Positions 44,481 through 57,965 of a DNA stretch of 64,000 nucleotides are shown here, one piece after another. Each line of letters starts with the position of its first letter. Position 1 is the stretch's first letter. The position numbers and the translations under genes are program-made. The stretch is from Protula sp. h YS-2021 (Eukaryota > Annelida > Polychaeta > Sabellida > Serpulidae): the NCBI GenBank assembly GCA_949752745.1, contig OX457026.1, positions 24,651,561 through 24,715,560 of the forward strand. Direction: 5' to 3'. Under the pieces are notes generated by a model, which saw nothing but the letters and a program-made list of their open reading frames with translations, was not told the DNA's origin and ran no database searches.

Positions 44481-44678
44481 TTACCATAAATTTCTGGCTG
44501 CATCATTAACTTCACAGTTGTGTCCTTTAACCCGATATAGCAAAGCGGTTTTTTTCCTGGACATCCTACTCATTAAAATAGCATCCGACACAATGTTATT
44601 TGTAAATTTGCAAGCGATGCTCTCTTTTTTCTCGGAGGGCCGTACAGACCGACTCCAAAGAGGTTCGTTCGTTCCCAT
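44481..44678 (-). CDS. Candidate short ORF or first exon (65 codons)
   Basis: ATG at 44678 (G at +4) opens 65 protein-like codons: MGTNEPLWSRSVRPSEKKES, then KFTNNIVSDAILMSRMSRKK and a Cys/Asn-containing end to a TAA at 44481. Just before the stop lies TTTATG|GTAACG, a possible donor, so this may be a first exon. It is basic, with no signal peptide, and the family is not recognised. It lies ~50 bp upstream of a Helentron-like element in the opposite orientation. Confidence 0.35.
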   Translation of the reverse strand: MGTNEPLWSRSVRPSEKKESIACKFTNNIVSDAILMSRMSRKKTALLYRVKGHNCEVNDAARNLW

Positions 44679-44726
44679 AAGTAAAAATTAACATTCTGCA
44701 GATACAGAATGGGGTGTTGCTTTTAT

Positions 44727-45746
44727 TACACTTAGGGATTTACCAAAATCCCCTTGTGTATGGAATTTGTACTAAATTTTAGCCGCAGTTATGGCATGTT
44801 TTTTTCCGAGTTTGTCCGTGGAATTAGTCAGGGGCCGTTAGGGCTAGAAAAATGAAATTTGGATATGATAAACTTCAGTAGATCCTAGTTGATCCTCCTG
44901 TGGTTTTTTACTTTCGCTTAATTTTTCAATTAAAAAAACGACAAAACAAATTTGAGAAACAAGCGGCAAGAAGCTTAGAGCAGTGGTTTTAAACTGGCAT
45001 GATATGAGCTCGGTGTATTGATCGCCCAACTCTCAATGAAAGCCATCACAGCATGCGTGTTCAAGTTAAGTTGGCTGCATTGTTTAAGTTTTTCCCAATT
45101 GCTAAAGAGTGATGAAATTTGGTTCACTGATAGAGGGTGGTTAGACGCCGTTAAAACCGCATTTTTTAACCATGACCTTAGAGAACGATTGACATCCTCT
45201 GCCATGGTCAATGTAAAAAACCGGAAGTGGGCCATTATCTCGAAAACGGTTAGAGATAGAGCGATTTTAGGCTTATTTTCGACCCTTTGGACCTAAAAGA
45301 CTATATGTAAGAGGTACCTCGGTGACCTTGACCTCCTCGGACATGGTCAAAGTCAAAAACCGGAAGTTAACCATTATCTCGAAAACGGTTAGAGATAGAG
45401 CGATTTTAGGCTTATTTTCGACCCTTTGGCTCTAAAAGACGATATGTAAGAGTTACCTCGGTGACCTTGACCTCCTCGGCCATGGTCAAAGTCAAAAACC
45501 GGAAGTTATCTCGAAAACGGTTAGAGATTTTAGGCCTAAAAGATGATATGTAAGAGACACCAGGTGACCTTGACCTCCTCGGCCATGGTAAAAGCCCAAC
45601 ACCGGAAGTTGACCGTTTTCTTGAAAACAGTTAGAGATAGAACGATTTTGAGCTTATTTTCGGTAAGTTTTCGATACGATATGTAAGAGGTTAAGAGTTT
45701 AGAATCACATTTTTTGTGACCCCACTCGGTAGCGAAAACGGTCTAG
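44727..45746 (+). mobile_element. Helentron-like element, family B, copy 2 (best copy)
   Basis: 5' end TTACACTTAGGGATTT, loop ACC, then AAAATCCCCTTGTG forms a hairpin. The 3' end reads ACTCGGTAGCGAAAACGGT then CTAG followed by T. The body contains four units of ~125 bp with GGTGACCTTGACCTCCTCGG, CATGGTCAAAGTC and 'cggttagagatagagcgatttt' blocks, in opposite orientation to the copy at 7863-8863. The next element begins at the very next base. Confidence 0.8.
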
Positions 45747-46744
45747 TTCCCACTTGGCATTGAAAATGCCAAATGGGGATGGATTGCCTCGAATTCTTCA
45801 CCTATTTTTCCTTTTTTTTCTCGCTTTTTTTAAATTTTTTTTCTTCTTCCGCCGAATCGGTTTCCAGACATCTCCTCCGAGACCGCTGAAGCTAGACCAA
45901 CCAAACTTGGCACATGTATGGAGGGTCATCTGAAGTGGTGCACCTGATAAAAATTTTCGACCTTGACCTTACTGGTCAAGGTCAAATCGCGAAAAAGGTC
46001 AAACGGTTTTCAGGCAATTACTGCAAGACCGTTGAAGCTAGAAAAGCCAAACTTGGCATATATATAAAGGGCGATGTGATACAAAGCAATGAATAAAAAT
46101 TTTTGACCTTGACCTTGACCATGACCTTGAAATCGCGAAAAACGTTATTTAAGAAAACAATGAGTTATCTCGAAAACGTCCGAGACCACTGAAGCTAGAC
46201 CAACCAAACTTGGTACATGTATGGAGGGTCACCGAAAGTGGTGCACCTGATAAATTTTTTTGACCTTGACCTTACTGGTCAAGGTCAAATCGCGAAAAAG
46301 GTCAATCGGTTGTCAGACAATTACTGCAAGGCCGTTGAAGTTAGAAAAGCCAAACTTGGCACATATATAAACAGCGATGTGATCTGAAGCAACCAATAAA
46401 AATTTTTGACCTTGACCTTGACCATGACCATGAAATCACGAAAAACGTTATTTAAGAAAAACGATGAGTTATCTCGAAAACGGTAAGAGATAGAGCAATT
46501 CTGACCTCATTTTCGACCTCCACCCCCTATACGACGATACGTAAGGTATAACTTCCGGTGTCCTTGACCTCCAGGTCACTTTCGAACCCCAAAACGGAAG
46601 TTGGCCTTTATCTGGAAAACGGTAAGAGATAGAGCAATTCTGACCTCATTTTCGACCTCTATACCCTATACGACGATACGTAAGTTATAACTTCCGGTGT
46701 CCTTGACCTCCATGTCACTTTCGAGCCCAAAACCGGAAGTTGGC
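45747..46744 (+). mobile_element. Helentron-like element, family C, 3'-truncated copy
   Basis: Starts TTCCCACTTGGCATT, loop GAA, AATGCCAAATGGGG (hairpin), directly abutting the CTAG end of the family B copy. The body matches 47646-48644: ACCAACCAAACTTGGCACAT, CTTGACCTTACTGGTCAAGG and 'cggtaagagatagagcaattctgacctc' arrays. It breaks off within an array unit near 46744, without palindrome or CTAG. Confidence 0.75.
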
Positions 46745-47645
<901 letters not shown>

Positions 47646-48644
47646 TCCCACTTGGTATTGAAAATACCAAATGGGGATGGATTGCCTTGAATTCTTCACC
47701 TATTTTTTTTCCTCCTTTTTTTCTTTTTCCGCCGATTCGGTTTCCAGACATCTCCTCCGAGACCGCTGAAGCTAGACCAACCAAGCTTGGCACATGTATG
47801 GAGGGTCATCTAAAATGGTACACCTGATAAAAATTTTCGACCTTGACCTTACTGGTCAAGGTCAAATCGTGAAAAAGGTCAATCGGTTTCAAGACATCTA
47901 CAGCAAGGCCATTGAAGCTAGAAAAGCCAAACTTGGCACATATATAAAGGGCGATGTGATCTGAAGTAACCGGTAAAAATTTTTGACCTTGAGCTTGACC
48001 TTGAAATCGCGAAAAACGTTATTTAAGAAAAACAATGATTTATCTCAAATACGGTGAGAGATAGAGCAATTCTGACCTCATTTTCGACCTCCACCTCATA
48101 TACGACGATACGTAGGGTATAACTTCCGGTGTCCTTGACCTCCAGGTCATTTTCGAGCCCCAAACCGAAAGTTGGCTTTTATCTCGAAAACGGAAAGAGA
48201 TAGAGCTATTCTGACCTCATTTGCGACCTCCATCCCCTATACAACCATACGTAAGGTATAACTTCCGGTGTCCTTGAACTCCAGGTCACTTGTGAGCCCC
48301 AAACCGGATGTTGGCCTTTATCTCGAAAACGGTAAGAGATAGAGCTATTTTGACCTCATTTTCGACCTCTACCCCCAATACGACGATACGTAAGGCATAA
48401 CTTCCGGTGTCCTTGACCCCCATTTCACTTTCGAGCCTCAAACCGGAAGTTGGCCTTTATCTCGAAAACGGTAAGAGATAGAGCAAATTTTTGGCCTTGA
48501 CCTTACCGGTATAGTTAGTAGTATTTAGGAGGATATTCTGCATTCAGAAATGTGAAAATTGTCAACAAACTGCAATATCATCTACCTTCCGCTTTAAGTT
48601 ATCATTCCAAGTGGGGCTAATTCGCTGTGCGAATTTCTGTCTAG
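47646..48644 (+). mobile_element. Helentron-like element, family C, full-length copy
   Basis: 5' TCCCACTTGGTATT, loop GAA, AATACCAAATGGGG hairpin. Subterminal TTCCAAGTGGGG (inverse of the 5' end) lies at 48605-48616, then a perfect stem ATTCGC-tgt-GCGAAT, spacer TTCTGT and terminal CTAG (48641-48644) followed by T. Between them lie tandem ~120-bp units with TCCTTGACCTCCAGGTCA and CTTATCTCGAAAACGG-type motifs. Textbook Helentron-like ends. No helicase ORF. Confidence 0.85.
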
Positions 48645-48840
48645 TTTTATTATTGCTTTTATATCCGTCACTTCAGGGATATTTTTGTCTTGAATTGTTT
48701 AGCTTATAACGAACTGTTTTATTCCCTCCGTATGCTTAGTTAGGGCGGCGCAGTATGAGTTGCGCTACTTGTAGCGGGTTTTCATGTGGGCCTATAAGTG
48801 TTATCTATGAACCAGTTAATAAAAGTATCCTCTCTTTCTG

Positions 48841-48927
<87 letters not shown>
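48841..48927. repeat. (CT)n microsatellite preceded by a C run
   Basis: C10 at 48841-48850 followed by ~75 bp of CT dinucleotides. ~200 bp before it lies the 3' end of the family C element. Confidence 0.95.
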
Positions 48928-48929
<2 letters not shown>

Positions 48930-49164
48930 GTTAGTGACTGATCCAGTTTTCACTTCCTTCTTCAAGGCGAAAACACAGGAATAACTGAGGTCTGAAAAAT
49001 ATGCTTAAAAGGGGGCGGAGTGCAAAACTACGTTTCGAAAAGCACGCTTCATTTTTTCTGTCATTCCTTTACGTACCGCCCGCATGGCATGTAATGAAAG
49101 TTGTTCCTTTTAACAAAATCAGATCAGGTTTATTATTTAAAATATTGCTGCACTTAATATATAT

Positions 49165-49730
<566 letters not shown>

Positions 49731-51479
49731 TCTCTTCTACGGAGATACTCTCTGTGTCTCTAAAATCAACACTTCAAATTGTTTATGTTATTGAAGTGGT
49801 GACTTAAACTATTGCACATAGGATTCGTTAAAAGAACTTTGTTCCGAAAAGTGTTCGAAACGTTATCTACATTGTTAGATAATATTGTAACAATTTCGTG
49901 CTACAATTTGAGTTAGAATATCACAAAAACTGACAAGAGTAAACGACTGTGCAACAGCATATGGTTTGAAGCATTTATGTATCGTAACCCAGATACACAA
50001 GCCCCCCCCCCCCTTCTCGCCCACCCCCCCCCCCCCCAAACAGTAAATCCTTATCTAAATTCTTGAACAACTATAGAAAACAAATCATGTTTACAGAGTG
50101 CAACCTTACTAACCTTGCAGATGAGATAATTCATGAATAATACCGGGTGAAATGAATAAAGATATTATTATAGCTTCAATAAACGTGAGGTTAGCCACTT
50201 CTGCTCCTAACCGTTCGGAAGGCGGACAAAGGGCATGAGGCATTAACCGTGATTGATCCCAGCCATTTATCAGCCTAAGCACTCGACACTCACCGGGTTA
50301 ATGTTTACAAAAAAAAAAAAAAGAAAAAAAAAAAAGAAAAGAAAAGAAAAAAATGAAAGAAAGAAAGCCTGATCTGCGTTGATCAATTGTGAACTCCTGT
50401 GGTGGGCGGGAACGGGAACTGTAAACACAAACCCCATGCAGATGACGGTTGGGTTTGGCACAGTGCCAAATCTGAAATTTAATAGGGATTCAAACTATGC
50501 AACACATTTTATTGACACTAATTTTCTTATATTTTCTTCCTCATTTTTTTTTTATTTTTTCCTTATTTTGTTATTTAACTTACATAACTATGACTTAAAA
50601 ATTGAAATGCCATATTTATTTTATTTTTATTTTTTCATTTATTGCTACAGAAGGTTCATTTCTAAGGAACAGCTAGAGGGTACAAATAGGCCGTTTTCTT
50701 GCATTGGACAAACGCTCAATCATCCCCCTAGCTCTCCGCACCGGGTTCTCAAAGAGACACGATCTCATTGTTTAGATGACGTCATTTCCGTATTGATTTT
50801 ATCAATAGATTCATCTTTTACCTCTCATTTCTTTACTTACACATTCGTTTTTTTTCTCTGTGCAACTTCCATTTACAATGTGAATATTAAGCATTTGGGC
50901 AGAGCTTTTTAAAAGTGCCAAAAATATATAACTTATTTTAGAAACCTAAAGGAGGGCTCAAAAAAAAAAAAAAACTACAAAAAAAAAACGAAAAAAAAAA
51001 AAAAACAAAACAAAACAAAACAAAAAAAAAACAAAAAAAAAACATAATTCAACTCTGTGAAATCATAAGATAATAAATGTATCTGTAAAAGGTATAAAAT
51101 GTAAAATTTAGCTGCCCAGGATCGTACGATGCCCAGGGTTAGGGATGCCCTATTTTTATTATAGTTTCTTGAGACAGTAGAAACACTTCGAGGATTCCCG
51201 CGTATTCTAGTTGCGTCAACATCTCCGCTTTTGTCTTATAACAGTTATCAGCGGGCTTGTAGTACTGTATATATTCCTGTCATTTTTTCCATGTAAAGAC
51301 TCATTGAGAATATCACTTGTCGGGCTTTGGGATTCACTGTGGGATATCCCGCAATTCTATGTCTTGGGAAACTTGGTTTCCAGAAGCGAATAATTTTATA
51401 GATATCTGGGAGTTTCTACTTTTTTCTGTTCAGAGGAACATCAAATTTGGCACACCTTGACCTCAGGTTTAATTCTGAA
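49731..51479. other. No supported gene; homopolymer-rich
   Basis: C-runs at 50003-50012 and 50026-50037, an A-rich (AAAAG)n patch at 50310-50366, and a long A/CAAAA tract at 50959-51045. The 177-codon ORF at 50379-50912 is Phe/Leu/Ser-rich and without splice or family support, so I do not call it. Confidence 0.5.
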
Positions 51480-51592
51480 TACGCTACGTTGTTGCGACTT
51501 CCATAAGCAACCAAAACCCGACGTTGATCGGACGTCTGGTGCAACGTCTATCCAACGTCATCGAATGTCCTAGTATTTGCTGGGAAATCGCA
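51480..51592. repeat. ACGTC-family fragment (copy 10)
   Basis: CTACGTTGTTGCGACTTCCA, AACCAAAACCCGACGTTGAT, CGGACGTCTGGTGCAACGTC and an end near CTAGTATTTGCTGGG. The last resembles the inverse of the CAGCAAACA start of copy 4, suggesting a terminal inverted repeat for the family. Confidence 0.6.
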
Positions 51593-53339
51593 TAACTCAC
51601 GTTTCGTACCCACACAACCCTCCTCCCCCTCCCCAACCCACCGTACACATACTGGGATCGCCGCTGCAGCAAACAATGCATGCCCTAGCCTATTGCAAGC
51701 AATTGTAATGAAATTGCCCACACTCTGTGTGTCAATGAGCCGTGTAATTGTCGCCCCATAATGATCACAATGACACTAACAAACGCTCAGTAGCGGGCAA
51801 CTGCCACATAGTCATTTCACTTTAAACATCAATTATACAGTTACATTCAATCAATTTGCATAAAGAAAGAGACAGTTGTTTATTATGACTGAATCAAAGG
51901 GCTAGTGAATTCTGTTTAAATTAGTACGTTTATTCGTTTTTGGATATATTTCTTATTTCACAATGAGGTGCATTTTAAAATATATAAGACGTGCATTTTA
52001 AATGTGCATTTTGTGATTCTGCAGCAACCGTATGCATGAAAAACCACTTGATCTAATGCAGCAAAGCATAATGCAGTCTATATGGAGAAAAAAGGGTTTC
52101 TCTTTTTAATGCATAATAGGTGCACAGTATGAATTAATTTTGCGCACAGAAAGTGGAGCTGTTCCCCTGCGCTGTGAGTTCTTGGAATAAGTGACAATGT
52201 ATGGAGTTCTGAATAATTCACCATACTTCAGACTGACATAAAAAAAGACGCATATATAGGATTAATCGGTCTTTATGCAATGTACATAAATAATGCGTAT
52301 TGCGCCTCGCAAAAATATAACCGATTATTTTGTGTGTGTGTGTTAGTGACACACTGACGATCAAATACACATCACTGCATTGAATTAACGAGGACGTGAA
52401 AAAAAGGTAGCACTGACTGTGATTTTACCATGCACGCGTAATCGTGGCATTCCACGGCTTCGATATATCGATTAAAAATACAGTGTAGATATAAATTAAT
52501 GTTCGATCGCTCAATATTTGATGTTTCTAAAGTAAACGCCATCTGATGTTCTACATAACACTGCGAGTTATTTACTGTAATCGCTTGTGCTGATCGTACC
52601 GTATGGATTAAGCATGCAACGATAGAAAATAAAAATACAGGGACATTACGGCTATTATTCGTTTCTACTGTGGTAATTTAGCTTTTATGGTTCCGTCGCT
52701 TTCAGTCTCTATATCTGGGTCATATACGCGAAGTGAATGAGGTCTCTTATTACAGGGTTGTCATTTTAAACAAGTTACTTAATAGTAAAGTGTGCAAGGC
52801 TAAAAACACCGTGTTAGATAAAAGTTCCCACAAATATCTTGACGTAAACGGAAAGAAAGCCTTGAAAGGGGCTCTGTTATGCATAAGAGAATCAATCTGT
52901 ACATATTCAATGACTACGAAATGTTTTAAACCCTACATTTGTGTCATATTTATAAAAAAAAAGTAAGAAAAGAAAAATGAGGGACAACTTGGTTAAAATA
53001 TGTTAATGTGACAGCAAACTGGTTATTATTGTGGATATGTTTGTGCAATGCCAATCATATGTATGGTCATTTCTGTAGCATAGTCTGGATATAACAACAC
53101 AGAAGTTATCATGTAACTATGGGGAGTAAGCCTAGAGTGACACGTAAGTATAGCTTTTTTTTCTTGGGCTTTTTTTTCTTTGGGGGGGGGGGGGGAGGGG
53201 TGGATAGGGAGTGGCGTGAGGGGTGAAAAATACGCGGTTCATACACCCTTTGGTTTGTAATTTCGACTGAAGCAAGGACTTCACGGCTTAAGACGCGGCT
53301 AAGTGTTTGTGGTCCGAGGTCATAGGTTTCTGAAGGATT
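51593..53339. other. No confident gene; possible tiny first exon
   Basis: AT-rich. At 53119-53143 (+) an ATG with eight codons (MGSKPRVT) runs into a consensus donor C|GTAAGT, a possible first coding exon. Its phase does not directly fit the exon at 53651. G-run at 53178-53195. Confidence 0.35.
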
Positions 53340-53344
53340 GCTTT

Positions 53345-53475
53345 TTCACATGGGTAAGGATTTCTGACATGGGGTTAAGGTGTCTGGTGTGGGGCTAGGG
53401 TTTGTGGCATGGGGTTACGAGTTGTGGCATGGGGTTAGTGTTTCTGGCGTGAAGTTAGGGTTTCATTTGGCACAC
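53345..53475. repeat. G/T-rich tandem repeat, ~27-bp unit
   Basis: Four units of the form CATGGGGTTAGGGTTTCTGG with substitutions (53363, 53390, 53417, 53443). The GGTTAGGG-like core resembles telomere repeats only by chance spacing; units are 27 bp, not 6. Confidence 0.75.
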
Positions 53476-53650
53476 ATTTGGGGCATAGCCTCAACAGGTG
53501 CGAAATAAAAAAAGGCATTTTGGTGTATATTTCTGGATGACAATTGCATTGGGTATTAGTATGTTTGAGCTACAAGTGTATAGACAGCTGTATGGGCTTC
53601 AGCTGTTCCTACCGTTTGCCTTTGTCTGATATTTTCATGTGTATATTTAG

Positions 53651-53798
53651 TGACAAGTTTGGCAGCTCATCAGAATCCGACCCCCTCTCCCCTCTCCCCT
53701 CCTCCATCCCGCGAGCGGGAATTTCTGCTTACGGTGAACACAGAACCCTCACTCTCTCCCCCGTTTCTGATGGCGTAGTGTATTGGGTTACTGCATAA
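53651..53798 (+). CDS. Candidate terminal coding exon (48 codons), unrecognised
   Basis: Acceptor TTTTCATGTGTATATTTAG is followed by one nucleotide and 48 open codons to TAA at 53796-53798. The reading includes DKFGSSSESDPLSPLPSSIP, RAGISAYGEHRTLTLSPVSD and GVVYWVTA. It is Ser/Pro-rich, GC-rich against an AT-rich background, and starts exactly at the acceptor. Such a tail would be a flexible C-terminus. The same frame extends upstream into Cys-rich sequence, which is likely intron. No family recognised and no matched upstream exon. Confidence 0.5.
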
Positions 53799-54189
53799 CC
53801 CAACACCCAGGGAGGTGGGGGGGGGGGTACTTGACCCAGGATACTGATAGGTTAATCCAGCATGATTTATGAAAAGAAGAGGGGGGAAAGGGGGTTAAAT
53901 GGGCCACTGAGGACGTGAAAAGGGACTGGGGCGTGAATGGGATAGCTGGATGTACATAATAAAAGATGTCAATTGGATCGCTAACGGAGCAGGATCATCG
54001 AGATCGTGATTGAACAGCGAAAGCAATAACATTGCTTTTTGTACAATAAATGATTTACCAACTTGTTTAAATTGGCAGTCAACCTGACAAGGGGCTGTAT
54101 ATGACTACACTCAATTACAGAAATATATTTGTTTTAATTTTTAACTGGATTGCCTTTGCGTTAAAAACAAAGTGTGTGTTTCTGACATT
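53799..54189. other. No supported gene
   Basis: A G-run at 53817-53828, otherwise purine-rich then AT-rich. It would be 3' UTR or flank of the preceding exon if that is real. Confidence 0.35.
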
Positions 54190-54680
54190 CTCATTTTTTA
54201 CGTTTTTTTTATTTTGGTCTATTGTCGAAGTGACCTGTCATGGCTACCATTTCCGGTTAGCGATAACATGACGCGACTGTTGTTTGGTTATAATTCAGGC
54301 ACCTATACAACGCCCATTTGCTTTACAGTATCGACTTTCCGACTATTTCCGGTTGGCGATAAAATGACGCGATTGTTGTTTGGTTGTTATCCAGGCCCTT
54401 TTAAACGCCCAATTTCTTTACAGCACCAACTTTTCGACGAAAGTAGGTGTTTGGTCGCGACCAAAGGCCACGTCTACACTACCTCGTTTATCGAACGCCT
54501 ATTGAGCGTTGAGTCAAAGACTTTAGTAAGATTTTTTGTTGGTTACTACTAACATACAATATTTAATAGACGTACTGGAAACCCTCTTTTACGTCACGCC
54601 TGATTCCTACCGCATCGCAACCATGACCTAACGCTGCGGTTTAGTCACGTCACCGCCGTGGCTTAACGTCGACGTCGAAA
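54190..54680. repeat. ACGTC-family repeat with internal duplication (copy 11)
   Basis: An internal unit (TTCCGGTTAGCGATAACATG then ACGCGACTGTTGTTTGGTTA) repeats about 97 bp later as TTCCGGTTGGCGATAAAATG. The right part has ACGTCTACAC, TAACGTCGACGTCG and TTTATTGGC at the edge. The 126-codon ORF through it reflects the repeat. Confidence 0.6.
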
Positions 54681-55514
54681 TGTTTATTGGCAAATGGAGG
54701 TAAAAGTCAGATCAAAACCGCGTCACATGCTCGCCAACTCGATGTATACAACTAACACACCTGTCTCCCCGCCCCCCAGCCTGCTCCAGAACACTGTACG
54801 TCGCCCGTCTAAAAGACAAAAAGAATGCAACTGCTGGGAGTGAAACTGTTATGTATTTTGTTTTAAAATTCGATATGGAGTTCGACATGTTGTTTACAGT
54901 GACATGATTTTATGTTTATTTGGGCATTTAGGTGAAATATCAGAAGGTAGAATCAATTCTTAGACCTGATGTTGGCACCGGAATAGATCTCATGGCTAAA
55001 CTCATATAGCTATTGAGATAGTGAATTCACATTGCGGTTAATTAATTCTCAGTGGTCAATTCTGGTTTATGCGTCGTTTATTATTCGGCCAGTTAGAGCT
55101 TTTTGTGCGTAAATTAATGTCGGGATCCGCAGGGAGTAGAGCACCTTTTTCAGGAATAAACAGCCTGATTTAAACAATGTTTATCCTTAACAGAGCCTCC
55201 CAACTTAAATACAGAGAAAGTAATTAATTCAATGGGGGAGCGCTATGGCCAAATTTTGCACTGCAATGAACTTGGAAGCACATATGCTTGCGGCATGCAA
55301 TGCAATTTTTTCTTGTCACATGAGTTTTTTTTTTTGGCATAAAAAGGGGCATTTCTTGTTTCAAGAAAAAATGGCTGTGGCACTGAGTGGTTTTATTCGG
55401 GATTTATTGTGTCCCATTTAATTCATGTCAAAATTGGCACTTCGGATTAAATTCCACCAATGAGAACCGTAATTAGAGCAAACTGAGCAGTCACAACACC
55501 GATTAAAAGACATC
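54681..55514. other. No supported gene
   Basis: Mixed AT-rich sequence with an 11-T run near 55327. No exon-like signal was noted. Confidence 0.45.
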
Positions 55515-55800
55515 GCCAGTTCCCTACTGTCACCATGTTTTATTGTCACTTCCCTGTGGTAATAGCTCTATATTGTCACTTTGTCCTGTAGTAAACGCTC
55601 CTAAGTGTCAGTTTGTCTTGCCCTAATCGCTTCATGCTGACGCTTTGTCCTGAAGTAACTGTTATATTTTGTCAGTTTGTCCTTTAATACACGCCCCATA
55701 TTGGCATTACACGCTGCATATTGACATTTTACCTACAGTTCTTTTTGGCCGATTTGTCTTGAAGAATTCGTTCTACTTCACCAGTTTGTTATGCAGTTGG
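55515..55800. repeat. Degenerate tandem repeat, ~38-40-bp unit
   Basis: Units share TTTGTCCTGTAGTAA, 'cgctcc' and TATTGTCA-like words (for example near 55550, 55590, 55630, 55665, 55710). About six units, strongly diverged. Confidence 0.65.
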
Positions 55801-57360
55801 TGCATCACCACTGTTTCCATGCAAAAAGCGTACGATATTACTAACGACGGTAATTTATTCCCCCGGTAAATTCTTCGTTTTGCTCATAGCCGTATTTTTC
55901 GACGTGAACTCACAGAAAGATTCAGTGGTCGGTCCTGAATTCAAATAACATGGAACTTAGCAGTTTCTCAGTTTGTTAGGGAATGAAGAAATCTTCTCAA
56001 CATTCATTTAAAACACATTAAATTCAGTTCAAAACATCAAATTATAAAAGAAATATTGGAGAGATGGCAGAACAATCGATCGTTGAATAATCGATAACTC
56101 TTTCGGTGCAGTTCAGTGTTTTTCCCATTCAACTGAGCTTCATTTTTCCAGTGTTCAAATAAATCAGTGGCATGTTCGTTTTTGGTCATGTGACGTCACT
56201 GCGTAAGTGATAGTCTTCCATTGGACGCCTCTAGGCTCTTTCGGTAAAGTTATTTATTTATTATGTATTTATTTTTGAGTTCAGATAATTTAACAACAAA
56301 CTGATAAGAAAATAGTTTTCACCTTAATCTCGAGGCCAAAAAACGAACAAAATAGAAGACACTAGCTCATCATTCCAAACTGTGGAACCAATACAGCAAT
56401 AATGAAATTGCCCTCGAAAATATGTATTTTTTCTCTACCCCCCCCCCTTCCCCTCACGACCAATCATCTCCCTAAAGACATGTCACCGATATAGGAGAGG
56501 CAATACATTGAACAGATGCAAAGACCATAGAAAAAGAAGACGTCTGGAGTGAATGGCAATACAATGATGATTTGAACTACAACGAGACAATATAGTGAGC
56601 GTTCTCTTGACTTCTGTGTACTTAGATATGAACTAAATGATTGCCTTGTCTGTGAGGCATACATATTTCTACATCTATTATATTAAACGGCATATTGTAT
56701 ATGTCACACAATAAAAACTACAGATAAATAAATAACTAAAAAAGATGTTATCACGAACAACCACTCTCATCCTGCACCATCTCAAAATCAGTGAAATAAA
56801 TCTCAAAATTTAAATGCTTTGTCAAAGAATTGCTTCTTTTTTTTTTTTTTTGAGGGGGGCGGGCGTTTTTTTATCTTTCTTTTATTGATGTTGATTGATT
56901 AATTTATTGCCTGACATTTTTTAGAAACCTGCTGTAACGTTTTGACTTTTGCATAAGCTCGATGTGAAAAATATACACACGATATAATGCAAAAAATAAA
57001 AATAAATAAATAAATAAAAAATAAGGGATTCCAGACGTGAAAAAACCAGCAAACTTTTATGAAAACAATCGATTAATGTCAGTTCACTCTTTATATCAAT
57101 ATTCAATAAATGTACTAAATGCAGTCATGAATTGTCACATAAATTGTGGGCACGCAAGATATTTTTCATGTGTCTGGATACTTTACTTTTTTAGCTTAAC
57201 CTTCGATGCCCTCTACCCCACCGCCCCTTTTTTATTTAATCGACAAGTTGATTGATCAGAGGACTGACTGAGAAGTTAATTGATTTGTTTCAAGTGCGAA
57301 CTCCTGTGTTTCAAGTGCAGCATCATAACGACGATTGATCTCTGAAAATAATAAGAAGGT
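55801..57360. other. No supported gene
   Basis: AT-rich, with a C-run at 56439-56447, T-runs at 56838-56851 and an AAAT-rich patch at 56995-57025. Nothing coding is supported. Confidence 0.45.
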
Positions 57361-57510
57361 TCCCGGTGGGGCAGTGCGCCGGTGGGGCAGTGCGCCGGTG
57401 GGGCAGTGCGCCGGTGGGGCAGTGCGCCGGTGGGGCAGTGCGCCGGTGGGGCAGTCATCCTAGGTTGCACAAATGGTGGGGCAGTCATCCGGTGGGGCAG
57501 TCATCCGTTC
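57361..57510 (+). repeat. 16-bp GC-rich minisatellite
   Basis: CGGTGGGGCAGTGCGC repeats about five times in perfect tandem, followed by variants CGGTGGGGCAGTCATC. It is very GC-rich in an AT-rich setting. The repeated-peptide ORF on the minus strand is an artefact. Confidence 0.95.
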
Positions 57511-57782
57511 ACCATCAATAGTGATATATAATCTGGCCTGCTTTTGATATGGTAGTTAACAGAAAATAATTTTTCTGAAAGTTGATTAGTTGTCCGTTTT
57601 TTTATTAAGGCGTTGGTTAGTTGACCGTTGGTCAGTCTGTATGCCCCTCTTCTGCTTCTGCTACTGCTACTGTTCACAATAATAATTATTACTATAGTAA
57701 TAATACATTAACATCAATATTAATAGCAATGCCGCCACGTGATATAATGTCCACTACCGATAACTGTACCATGCCACAAAAA

Positions 57783-57965
57783 CTACTCATGCCCACATCG
57801 AACGCTGTGCCGAGCTCCACGATCAAATTCCTCGAGTATTTTGCGGCCTTCGATGAGCTCCCTAAGCAGCACTTCGGTGCCCTTCTGATATTCCGCGTAG
57901 TAGCGCTTCTTGCGTTTCTTCGGTGGTTGACCCCTATCTGAGACGACTTTTGGAGATGACACCAT
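57783..57965 (-). CDS. Candidate first exon or short ORF with nuclear-type basic patch
   Basis: ATG at 57965 has G at -3 and G at +4, a strong start context. 60 codons follow, with GC-rich codons unlike the surroundings. Residues 13-22 are PQ-flanked PPKKRKKRYY, a monopartite nuclear-localisation-like patch. Next comes an acidic/hydrophobic helix-like stretch EYQKGTEVLLRELIEGRKIL. After about residue 48 the frame is less convincing, while the +1 frame stays open and protein-like (IVELGTAFDVGMSSFCGM), so either a frameshift or a splice lies near 57820. No classical donor is evident. Family unrecognised; a nuclear protein is inferred only from the basic patch. Confidence 0.45.
   Translation of the reverse strand: MVSSPKVVSDRGQPPKKRKKRYYAEYQKGTEVLLRELIEGRKILEEFDRGARHSVRCGHE

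Noticed and set aside
50379..50912. 177-codon ORF
   Set aside because: Phe/Leu/Ser-rich translation of T-rich DNA; no start context, splice sites or family motif.
53345..53475. Interstitial telomere repeat
   Set aside because: GGTTAGGG-like words appear, but the period is ~27 bp and no run of TTAGGG hexamers exists.
54172..54552. 126-codon ORF with an internal peptide repeat
   Set aside because: It lies in an ACGTC-family repeat with a ~97-bp internal duplication; the peptide repeat follows the DNA repeat.
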